35,534 nt of DNA from NCBI GenBank assembly GCA_021838945.1, contig JAKCCH010000025.1, positions 1 to 35,534 of the forward strand, in the 5' to 3' direction. The position numbers were made by a program, and so were the translations under genes. The stretch is from Actinomycetes bacterium (GTDB lineage Bacteria; Actinomycetota; Acidimicrobiia; Acidimicrobiales; Bog-793). The notes under the pieces were generated by a model that was not told the DNA's origin, ran no database searches, and worked only from the letters and a program-made list of their open reading frames with translations. This document shows positions 23,048-29,788 of the stretch, in pieces (positions within the stretch are counted from its first letter, which is position 1; every line of letters starts with the position of its first letter).

Positions 23048-23869
23048 ATGGGGTTCGGACTGGAGACCTACAAGGAGCGGGCGAGTCGGCTGCACTGGGA
23101 CGACCTCGACTTCGAGGCCTTTGCCGAACGGCCGCTCGACGCGGATGCTCTGCGATGCGTCCGTTACATGCACGACGTCGAGTACCACACGATCTGTTAC
23201 CTGCGCGACCTCCTCGTCACCCCGGCCCACGCCGATCCCGAGGTCACGGCGTTCCTCAGCATGTGGGCGTTCGAGGAGCTCTGGCACGGCGAGGCGCTCG
23301 GCGCGGTGCTCGCCGCCCACGGCATCGCCGACGGCACCGCGCAGCTCGCCGACCTTCGCACCGGGCTCGGGTGGCGCGACCGCGTGCGCCCGCTGCTCCT
23401 CGGCCTCGGTGGGTGGATGGCCGGTCGCGACGTCGTCGCCGTCGAGATGGCATGGGGCGCCCTCAACGAATCGACCACCCAAGCCGGTTATTCGCTCCTC
23501 GGGCGGAAGTCCGGCCACCCCGTTCTGAAGGAGCTGCTCGGGCGGATCATGCGCCAAGAGGGACGGCACCTCGACTTCTACACCCGGCAGGCGACGCGCC
23601 GCCTCGCCACGAGCGGGCGCGCCCAAAGGCTCGCTCGAGCCTCTCTCCGCCACCTCTGGAAACCGGTCGGCTCGGGGATCATGGCGACCGAGGAGACGCG
23701 GTTCCTCTTGCGCTACCTCATGGGCGATGCTGGTGGGCGGGAGACGGCGCGGCGGTTGGACGCTCGTTTCGATCGGATTCCCGGCATGGGAGGGCTCGGA
23801 CTGGTGACAAGGGCAGTGACTGCGGCGGGCCAGCCCCCCGCTCTCGCGAGCTCGGAGGCTCAGTCGTGA
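23048..23869 (+). CDS. Ferritin-like di-iron protein, acyl-ACP desaturase-like
   Basis: A 273-aa helical-bundle protein. Candidate iron ligands are E45 in DVEYHTICY, E77 and H80 in FEELWHGEA, E133 or E141 in EMAWGALNES, and E171 and H174 in RQEGRHLDFY. That is the two ExxH arrangement of soluble stearoyl-ACP desaturase-type and ribonucleotide-reductase-like enzymes. The likely chemistry is O2-dependent oxidation, perhaps of an acyl chain; the substrate is not known. ATG at 23048 has an AGAGGAGA site; the frame extends upstream but only through the promoter. The next gene starts within its last codons (GTGA overlap), so the enzyme is made together with the sigma factor. Confidence 0.8.
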   Translation: MGFGLETYKERASRLHWDDLDFEAFAERPLDADALRCVRYMHDVEYHTICYLRDLLVTPAHADPEVTAFLSMWAFEELWHGEALGAVLAAHGIADGTAQLADLRTGLGWRDRVRPLLLGLGGWMAGRDVVAVEMAWGALNESTTQAGYSLLGRKSGHPVLKELLGRIMRQEGRHLDFYTRQATRRLATSGRAQRLARASLRHLWKPVGSGIMATEETRFLLRYLMGDAGGRETARRLDARFDRIPGMGGLGLVTRAVTAAGQPPALASSEAQS

Positions 23870-24531
23870 GCGGCCCGAGGTCGGGGCTGCGCCGCCGGCG
23901 CTCGACGACCGAGCCGTCGGCTGTTCAGAGGGCAGCGCCATCGGAAGGGAGGGCGGAGCTGCAGAACTGGCCAGCCGCCGACGACACCGTGCTCGTGATC
24001 GGCATCTCGCGATGGCACGAGAACGCGCTCGCCGAGGCCTACCGGCGACACGGCGGGAACGTGTACGCCCTGGCCCGGCGGGTCCTCGTCGACCCAGGCA
24101 TCGCCGAGGAGATCACCCAGGACGTGTTCGTCAAGCTGTGGGAGCAGCCGGAGCAGTTCGATCCGAGCCGGGGCACGCTTCGTGCGTACCTCCTCGTCCA
24201 GGCTCATCGGCGTGCCGTCGACCGTGTGAGGCAGGACACGGCGAGGCGAGATCGTCAGGTGCGGGAGGCCGCTCTCACCGCGCAGGCCGGCTACAGCCTC
24301 GAGGACGAGGTCTGGCAGATGGCGCTGGCGGAACGCGTGAAGGCGGCAATGGAGACCTTGGAGCGGGAGGAGCGACAGGCGATCGAGCTCGCGTACTTCG
24401 GCGGTCACACGTATCGGGAGGTGGCGCGGATGCTCGGTCAGCCGGAGGGCACCGTGAAGAGCAGGATCCGAGCCGGGTTGCGCCGGATGAACGCCGTTCT
24501 GTCGGGGATCGAGAAGGAGGGGCTTCGATGA
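23866..24531 (+). CDS. ECF sigma factor, SigK-like
   Basis: A 221-aa extracytoplasmic-function sigma factor. Region 2 is LAEAYRRHGGNVYALARRVL ... AEEITQDVFVKLWEQPEQFDPSRGTLRAYLLVQAHRRAVDRVR. Region 4 is METLEREERQAIELAYFGGHTYREVARMLGQPEGTVKSRIRAGL. The FDPxRGTLRAYLL and AHRRAVDRVR blocks resemble the SigK group. The first 45 residues are an unconserved basic extension, so a later start is conceivable, but GTG 23866 overlaps the previous stop in a coupled fashion. It overlaps the anti-sigma gene by 4 bp. It probably reads the two promoters 22877-22958, giving positive autoregulation. Confidence 0.92.
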   Translation: MSGPRSGLRRRRSTTEPSAVQRAAPSEGRAELQNWPAADDTVLVIGISRWHENALAEAYRRHGGNVYALARRVLVDPGIAEEITQDVFVKLWEQPEQFDPSRGTLRAYLLVQAHRRAVDRVRQDTARRDRQVREAALTAQAGYSLEDEVWQMALAERVKAAMETLEREERQAIELAYFGGHTYREVARMLGQPEGTVKSRIRAGLRRMNAVLSGIEKEGLR

Positions 24532-25298
24532 ACCACGATGAAGCGAGCGAGCTGCTCGGCGCCTACGCCCTCGACGCGGTCGACGGCGACGAGGAAGCGG
24601 CAGTGCGCGCACACCTTGCCGAATGCCCCCGTTGCCACTCCGAGCTCTCGGCTCTCGTTCGGGCTGCCGCCGCTCTCGGTGACCAGGCGAACGAGAAGGC
24701 GAGCGCGGCGCCGCCAGGGGTCTGGGACCGCATCGCGGGGCAGCTGGCGGAGCAGCCGCCGCCGTTGCGGCTCGTCGGCTCGTCGGCTGCGGTGGTCGGC
24801 GCACGCAGGTCTTCGCCCTTGTGGCGACGGGCTGCGGCCGTCGCTGCGGTTGCTGCGGTAGTCGCCTGTGCCTTCCTCGGATGGGACGTCTCGCATCTCG
24901 ACTCACGTGTCAGCCAGATGCAGGCCGCGATGGCGAGAAACGGCGTCGCCCAAGCCGCCGCAGCCGCCGCCCTCGCTCCCGACAGCCGGCGGATCGAGCT
25001 CACCTCTTCCGCCGGCGCTGTCCGGGCCGAGGTCGTCGTCCTTCCGGGCGGGCAGGGGTACGTTCTCTCGACCTCGCTGCCGACGCTCGGTACGGGCCGC
25101 ACCTACCAGCTCTGGGGGCAGTCGGGGAGCCGTCCCATCTCGATCGGGTTGCTCGGTGCGTCGGGAGCGCCGGCCGCCTTTCGCATCGACGGGCAGTTGA
25201 GCGCCCTCATGGTGACAGCCGAGCCTGCCGGTGGAACCGTCGCGCCGACGACGCCGGTTCTCGCGCAGGCATCTCTCGCCGGTCTCCACACCGCGTGA
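24528..25298 (+). CDS. Membrane anti-sigma factor with zinc-type N-terminus and RskA-like C-terminus
   Basis: A 256-aa single-pass protein. The N-terminal anti-sigma domain has the H-x3-C-x2-C motif in RAHLAECPRCHSEL (about 35-47). One membrane helix follows (AAAVAAVAAVVACAFLGW, about 105-122), then an Ala-rich stretch. The outer domain (RRIELTSSAGAVRAEVVVLPGGQGYVLSTSLPTL ... YQLWGQSGSRPISIG) is of the anti-sigma-K RskA type. It would hold the sigma factor at the membrane until a signal, usually regulated proteolysis, releases it. ATG 24528 has AAGGAGG and overlaps the sigma gene by ATGA. Confidence 0.93.
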   Translation: MNHDEASELLGAYALDAVDGDEEAAVRAHLAECPRCHSELSALVRAAAALGDQANEKASAAPPGVWDRIAGQLAEQPPPLRLVGSSAAVVGARRSSPLWRRAAAVAAVAAVVACAFLGWDVSHLDSRVSQMQAAMARNGVAQAAAAAALAPDSRRIELTSSAGAVRAEVVVLPGGQGYVLSTSLPTLGTGRTYQLWGQSGSRPISIGLLGASGAPAAFRIDGQLSALMVTAEPAGGTVAPTTPVLAQASLAGLHTA

Positions 25299-25328
25299 CC
25301 TCTTGACGGGGGCGCGCTGGGGCGTGCT

Positions 25329-25345
25329 CCGGCGTGCTCCGCCGG
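25329..25345 (+). terminator. Hairpin after the anti-sigma gene
   Basis: CCGGCG-TGCTC-CGCCGG, 30 bases past the stop codon. Two direct copies of GGCGTGCTCC (25321-25340) overlap it. I see nothing else of note between 25299 and 25460. Confidence 0.45.
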
Positions 25346-25460
25346 CGAGCGGCTGGTGGCGAGGGTCGTGGTGTTGCCCGTTCCACGGCCTCTCCTCCTC
25401 GATGGGTCGTTCGTGCTGGTGCACCACGCCCGCCCGAGGATCTCTGGCAGTCTCAGAAGG

Positions 25461-25533
25461 TGGGGACGGAGGGACTCGAACCCTCACTGGAGGCGTTTTA
25501 AGCGCCCTGCCTCTGCCGTTGGGCTACGTCCCC
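25461..25533 (-). tRNA. 73-nt tRNA with UAA anticodon and short variable loop
   Basis: All arms fold: acceptor GGGGACG/CGTCCCC (7 bp), a 3-bp D stem GCC/GGC with the loop GG, anticodon stem GGGCG/CGCCT (one G-U), T arm GAGGG-TTCGAGT-CCCTC, and discriminator A. The anticodon loop is CTTAAAA, so positions 34-36 read TAA (25498-25500), for the UUA leucine codon. CCA is not encoded. Bacterial tRNA-Leu normally has a long extra arm (type II); here the variable loop is only CCAGT. It is therefore either a non-canonical leucine tRNA or a type I tRNA with an altered anticodon. Ten bases at its 5' end overlap the end of the esterase gene. Confidence 0.85.
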
Positions 25534-27176
25534 GTCGCCGGCTCAACCCGGCGCTGTCGCCCCTCGTCGGGCACGTGGACCCGAGCAGCGTGCTCCGCCT
25601 CACGCACACCGTAAGGTCCGAGGGCTTCGTCGAGCCACGCTCGCTCGACCTCCATCGGTGCGGCGAGGACCTCGACCGTTCGGCCGAGCCGCTTCGTCGC
25701 CCGCACCGTCGCGTCGTAGCGGGGCCACTCTCCCGAGACGTCGTTCGATGGGTCTCCCGTTCGGGCGAACGACGTCCAGGCGCGACGCATCACCTGGCTG
25801 AGCTGCTCGGCCTCCTCTCCCCCGCCCGAGAAGATCGTCACGAACGGGTTGGTGCAACTCCCGAAAACAAAGGGCAGGTCGAGCGCGTGGCAGGACCCGA
25901 GCGCGCCACCGGCGAACGGTGACTCCCAGTCGAAGAGGTACGCGTAGACGTTGGGGCTCTGGCACCCGGTGGCGAGCCGCATCGCCGGAACCCGGAAGGT
26001 CCAGTCCGAAGCGAACGCCGAGTAGACGTCCGCCGGCTCGGGCGGCGTCGTGGAGCGCGCCACCAGCTCGCTCCGGTACGTCTCGACCGTCTTGGCCGCG
26101 TGGAGCACGTCGTCGAGCCCGGCTCCGCCGATCAAGCGGGAGACCTGGCGCTCGAGGCGCTCGTCATCGATGTCCCGGAGCGCCGCATTCGCCCACGTCC
26201 AGAAACGCCACTCGTCCCGGTTCGTCCCCACCAACACATCCACGGCGGCCGCGCTGCCCGCCGCGATGGCGGCCGCAGGGTGTTCGGCGAGCGACCCGCC
26301 GTCGATGACCGGCTGGAACGGCAGCCCGAGGAGCTCGTAGTTCGGGTAGATCGCGATCTGCGCCTTCAGGATCTCCTCGGCGGGCAGGTCGAGCAACGCC
26401 TGGCGATCGATCGTGGACAGGCCGATCTCGGCCACGAGGTCTTCGGCCACTCGGACAGCGGAACCCTCGCCCAAGGCGAGGGCGGCGCCGCTCTGGAGGA
26501 TGGCCCGTCTGAACAGGCGCCCCGAGGCCCTCGTGGCGAGGAGCGCTGCGACCGACATCGCCCCCGCCGACTCGCCGAAGATCGTGACGTTCTGCGGGTC
26601 GCCGCCGAAGTTCTCGATGTTGCTCCGGACCCACTCGAGAGCGGCGATCTGGTCCTGCAAGCCCCAGTTCCCGAAACCCGCACCGTTCCCGCCAACACCC
26701 TCCTCCACGAGCGCCGGGTGCGCGAGCCATCCGAGCGCGCCGAGCCGGTAGTTGACGGTGACGAGCACGACGCCGTCGCCCTCGGTGGCGAGCCGCTCAC
26801 CCGCGTAGAGCTGCGAGGAGGCGCTCCCGCTCACGAAACCCCCGCCGTGGATCCACACCATGACGGCCCGGCGGGCGGTCGGGTCCGGGTCGGGCGTGTA
26901 GACGTTCAGGTACAGGCAGTCCTCGGACTGCTCGAGTGGGTCGCCGGGCACTGATCCGGCCGGGTCGGGCGGCGGCTGCAGGCTCATCGGCATCCACGCC
27001 GTCGCGTCCCGCTCCCCGACCCACGCTTGCGGCGGCCGCGGGGCCCGGAACCGGAGGTCCCCGACCGGAGGCGCCGCGTAGGGGATGCCGCGGAAGACCG
27101 CCAGCTCGTCCTTGAGCTCACCGGCGACCGTCCCCGCCGTGGTCTCGACCCTGATGCGCTCGGTGTCCGAACTCAC
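25524..27176 (-). CDS. Type B carboxylesterase
   Basis: A 550-aa alpha/beta-hydrolase. FRGIPYAAPPVGDLRFRAPRPP at the N-terminus and SEDCLYLNVYTP are family hallmarks. The nucleophile is S203 in FGESAGAMSVAALLA, the acid is likely in VGTNRDEWRFW, and the histidine is in GSCHALDLPFVFG. There is no signal peptide, so it is cytoplasmic; the natural substrate is unknown. GTG 27176 has a GAGGAG site. The stop codon TAG lies inside the tRNA gene downstream on the same strand (tRNA positions 8-10). The last 20 residues are therefore an unconserved tail, and processing of the tRNA would cut the 3' end of the esterase mRNA if they are co-transcribed. Confidence 0.92.
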   Translation of the reverse strand: MSSDTERIRVETTAGTVAGELKDELAVFRGIPYAAPPVGDLRFRAPRPPQAWVGERDATAWMPMSLQPPPDPAGSVPGDPLEQSEDCLYLNVYTPDPDPTARRAVMVWIHGGGFVSGSASSQLYAGERLATEGDGVVLVTVNYRLGALGWLAHPALVEEGVGGNGAGFGNWGLQDQIAALEWVRSNIENFGGDPQNVTIFGESAGAMSVAALLATRASGRLFRRAILQSGAALALGEGSAVRVAEDLVAEIGLSTIDRQALLDLPAEEILKAQIAIYPNYELLGLPFQPVIDGGSLAEHPAAAIAAGSAAAVDVLVGTNRDEWRFWTWANAALRDIDDERLERQVSRLIGGAGLDDVLHAAKTVETYRSELVARSTTPPEPADVYSAFASDWTFRVPAMRLATGCQSPNVYAYLFDWESPFAGGALGSCHALDLPFVFGSCTNPFVTIFSGGGEEAEQLSQVMRRAWTSFARTGDPSNDVSGEWPRYDATVRATKRLGRTVEVLAAPMEVERAWLDEALGPYGVREAEHAARVHVPDEGRQRRVEPATGT

Positions 27177-27220
27177 TCCAACTCCTCACGTCGTGCTCAG
27201 CCTCTGGCCCGTCCGCCGCT

Positions 27221-27260
27221 GGTTCAGATTGTTGCCGAGATCGGGGGTGAACACTCAACC
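27221..27260. repeat. 40-bp palindromic element, intergenic copy 1
   Basis: GGTTCAGATT ... ACACTCAACC, exactly 40 bp, with imperfect arms. It is flanked by CCGCT and GGCGGC. The 320-bp gap 27177-27496 holds three such copies and the NlpC/P60 promoter. Confidence 0.7.
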
Positions 27261-27271
27261 GGCGGCGTGGC

Positions 27272-27311
27272 GGTTCAGGTTTCGCCCTCGGTGGCGACAG
27301 CAGTCTCAACC
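27272..27311. repeat. 40-bp palindromic element, intergenic copy 2
   Basis: GGTTCAGGTT ... AGTCTCAACC, exactly 40 bp, 11 bp after copy 1, with GGCGGCG on both sides. Confidence 0.7.
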
Positions 27312-27372
27312 GGCGGCGTCGCGGCGGCGGCGGGAAGGTCATCCACGTGGCAACCGGACAGGTCAGCCGGGT

Positions 27373-27412
27373 GGTTGAGATTTCACCCGCCCGGCGTGCA
27401 GCAACCTCAACC
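27373..27412. repeat. 40-bp palindromic element, intergenic copy 3
   Basis: GGTTGAGATT ... CAACCTCAACC, exactly 40 bp. A loose right end, CTCACTCAACCGCCC, follows at 27414-27428, suggesting a decayed further copy. Confidence 0.7.
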
Positions 27413-27459
27413 GCTCACTCAACCGCCCAGCGGGGTGGTCGCCCCCACGCCTCAGAGTG

Positions 27460-27488
27460 TTGACATCTGTGGCTGGTGTTGGCAAAGT
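27460..27488 (+). promoter_or_regulatory. Promoter of the NlpC/P60 gene
   Basis: TTGACA (27460-27465), 17 bp, CAAAGT (27483-27488), then 8 nt to the ATG at 27497. A perfect -35 box with optimal spacing compensates for a poor -10. The message would be leaderless. Confidence 0.5.
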
Positions 27489-27496
27489 GGTTCCTG

Positions 27497-28777
27497 ATGC
27501 AAATGGGGATCGTGCGCTCTCGGCGCCTTGCGGCCGCCGGCGGAGCGCTGTTCATCGCCCTCGCGACGGTTGTTCCGGCGGTCTCCGCACTCGCCGCACC
27601 GACGAAGGCCCAGATCCAGTCGATGCGACAGCGCGCTGCCGCGCTCGCCAACCAGCTCGCGAGGGACCAGCAGCGGGTCGTCCGCATCTCGGAGGCGTAC
27701 GACGAGGCACGGATCACGCTCGCCAACGACCGGCGCACCCTCCAGGCGACGCAGCGCAAGCTCGAGCAACGCCAACATCAGCTCGACGCCGCACGAGTCC
27801 AGCTTCGCAACGCCGCTGTCGCTGCCTACGTGACAGGCGATGGCCAGCAGGCGCAGTTCGCAGCCCTCCTCAACCCGGACCTTGCCGCCGGCGACAGCAT
27901 CGCCGTGTACGGCAGCTCCGTCGCCACCAACCTGCACAGCGCCGTGCTTGCCCTCGACAACGCTTCCCGCCGCCTCGCAGCCGAGCGTGACGTGCAGCGC
28001 CAGGAGGAGCGGCAGGCTGCAGCTGTCGTCCGCCAGATCGCGGCGGAGCGGTCGGCCGCAGAGGCAGCGACGGCTCAGATCACCGGGATCCTCCACCAGG
28101 TGCGCGGCCAGATCGCCCACATGATGGTCGAGTACGAGGCATACCAGGCCAAGCTCGCTGCAGAGCGGGCCGCCGCCGCAAGAGCCGCCGCCGAGCGGGC
28201 TGCTGCGGCAGCGGCGGCTGAAGCAGCAGCTGCGGCGGCAGCCGCGGTCGCCGACGCGCACCCGTCGTCCGGCAACCAGGCAGGAGCCGGAGCCGCCGCC
28301 GGCTCGGCCGGCCAGGCCGGCTCGGCCGGAGGTGGCAGCTCGTCGGGTGGCGGTGGGACGACCGTCATCGGGCAGACCCTCGTCCCGGCAGGGAGGAACG
28401 CCGCCGGACAGGCAGCCGTCGCGGCCGCCGAGGGCTACATCGGTGTCCCCTATGTCTGGGGCGGCGCGAGCCGCAAGGGCGTCGACTGCTCCGGCCTCAC
28501 GATGCTCGCCTGGGCGGCAGCCGGCGTTCAGCTCGCGCACGGTGCGACCTCGCAGTGGCAGGTGTCCACACCGGTCCAGGCCAGCCAGATCGAGCCCGGC
28601 GACCTGATCTTCTACCACTTCGCCAACGACGGGCCGTGGCCGATCACCCATGTGGCCATGTACATCGGATCCGGGCCGTACGGGACCAACACGATCCTGC
28701 AGGCGGCCGAGACCGGCACCAACGTCGGCTACTACGCCATGTACTGGGGCGGTTTCGTCGCCTTCGGACAGCCGTAG
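27497..28777 (+). CDS. NlpC/P60 peptidoglycan endopeptidase with coiled-coil stalk
   Basis: A 426-aa exported cell-wall hydrolase like RipA and its relatives, cutting D-Glu-to-diaminopimelate bonds. Signal peptide: RSRRLAAAGGALFIALATVVPAVSALA. Residues 35-245 are a long helical coiled coil (QIQSMRQRAAALANQLARD onward), ending in an Ala-rich stretch, then a Gly/Ser linker. The catalytic domain has C331 in KGVDCSGLTMLAW and H385 in WPITHVAMYIG, with YIGVPYVWGGAS before. Coiled coils in such enzymes inhibit or localise activity at the division site. ATG 27497 is chosen over GTG 27476 because the promoter ends between them. Confidence 0.93.
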   Translation: MQMGIVRSRRLAAAGGALFIALATVVPAVSALAAPTKAQIQSMRQRAAALANQLARDQQRVVRISEAYDEARITLANDRRTLQATQRKLEQRQHQLDAARVQLRNAAVAAYVTGDGQQAQFAALLNPDLAAGDSIAVYGSSVATNLHSAVLALDNASRRLAAERDVQRQEERQAAAVVRQIAAERSAAEAATAQITGILHQVRGQIAHMMVEYEAYQAKLAAERAAAARAAAERAAAAAAAEAAAAAAAAVADAHPSSGNQAGAGAAAGSAGQAGSAGGGSSSGGGGTTVIGQTLVPAGRNAAGQAAVAAAEGYIGVPYVWGGASRKGVDCSGLTMLAWAAAGVQLAHGATSQWQVSTPVQASQIEPGDLIFYHFANDGPWPITHVAMYIGSGPYGTNTILQAAETGTNVGYYAMYWGGFVAFGQP

Positions 28778-28808
28778 GTCCCGTAGAGGGGCAGCCGGTA
28801 CCCGCCAC

Positions 28809-28814
28809 TACGAT
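28809..28814 (+). promoter_or_regulatory. -10 box of a leaderless transcript (acyltransferase)
   Basis: TACGAT ends 7 nt before the GTG at 28822. Confidence 0.5.
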
Positions 28815-28821
28815 CGGCTTT

Positions 28822-29766
28822 GTGGCGAGCAACTCGAACCGCAAGGCCCGGCAACCCCAGGCGGGGAACGGCAGCGAGATCGAGAGTGAGATCGACCGCG
28901 AGGTCGACGCCCCCATCGGCTCCCTCCTCAGGTTCCCCGGCGGGGATCCCTCCGACCGACTCCAGCAAACCGATCCGGCCCGACGGGGCGACGTCGACGA
29001 GTGGGGCCGTTCGGAGCACATGCGCCGGCTCATCCGCCAGCTCACGACCCCGATGTACCAGCGCTGGTTCCGGGTCGAGTGGGAGGGCCTCGAGAAGATC
29101 CCGCGGCACGGCGGCGCGCTGCTGATCGCCAACCACGGGGGCGCCATCCCGTCGGACGCTCCGATGATCATGCACGGCATCGAGCAGGAGCTGGGCCGGC
29201 CCGTCTACGGCCTTGCCGACAACTGGTTCCGCACCGTCCCACTCGTGGGAACCATGTGGAGCCGGGGAGGCGGTGTGCCCGCCCACCCGGACAACGCCCA
29301 CCGGATCCTCCACGAGCACGGCGACCTCGCGCTCGTGTTCCCCGAGGGAGCAAAGGGGCCGGGCAAGCTCGTGACGGAGCGGTACCGCCTACGACGGTTC
29401 GGCCGCGGCGGCTTCGTCGAGACTGCCATGCGTGCCGGCGTCCCGGTCATCCCCATCGCCTCGGTCGGCGCCGAGGAGTCGATGCCGATCCTCTACAAGT
29501 CCTCGGCCGGTGCCAGGCTGCTCCGACTTCCCTACCTGCCGCTCACCGCGAACCACCTCGTCTTCGGACCGGTCCTCGGCACCGTCATGTACCTCCCGTC
29601 CAAATTCCGGTTCCGCGTGCTCGACCCTGTGCACTTCGACGTCGAGCCGGGCCTCGCGCGCTACCCGCGCGGCCGCGTCATGGACGAGGCCGAGGCGATC
29701 CGCCAGAACCTCCAGGAGAACCTGTTCGACATGCTCGCCAAACGGCGCAGCATATGGTTCGGCTGA
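28822..29766 (+). CDS. Lysophospholipid acyltransferase family protein (PlsC-like)
   Basis: A 314-aa acyltransferase, probably acylating a glycerolipid at the inner membrane. The block-I motif is H105-GGAIPS-D112 in IANHGGAIPSDAPMI, with wider spacing than the classical HX4D. This is the form found in a subgroup with NHGG-x-x-P-x-D. Block III is FPEGAKG (F173-G179), and GVPVIPIASVGAEE is block IV. A variable, charged N-terminal extension of 60 residues precedes. GTG 28822 follows TACGAT by 7 nt. The SDR gene follows 22 bp on. I recall a similar acyltransferase next to a GalE-like SDR in mycobacteria (Rv0502/Rv0501), which would make this a conserved pair. Confidence 0.88.
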   Translation: MASNSNRKARQPQAGNGSEIESEIDREVDAPIGSLLRFPGGDPSDRLQQTDPARRGDVDEWGRSEHMRRLIRQLTTPMYQRWFRVEWEGLEKIPRHGGALLIANHGGAIPSDAPMIMHGIEQELGRPVYGLADNWFRTVPLVGTMWSRGGGVPAHPDNAHRILHEHGDLALVFPEGAKGPGKLVTERYRLRRFGRGGFVETAMRAGVPVIPIASVGAEESMPILYKSSAGARLLRLPYLPLTANHLVFGPVLGTVMYLPSKFRFRVLDPVHFDVEPGLARYPRGRVMDEAEAIRQNLQENLFDMLAKRRSIWFG

Positions 29767-29788
29767 GGCCGGGGCGGGAGCCATCGAA

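Noticed and set aside
25461-25533. tRNA as a suppressor of stop codons
   Set aside because: The anticodon is UAA, which pairs with the UUA leucine codon; reading UAA stops would need UUA.
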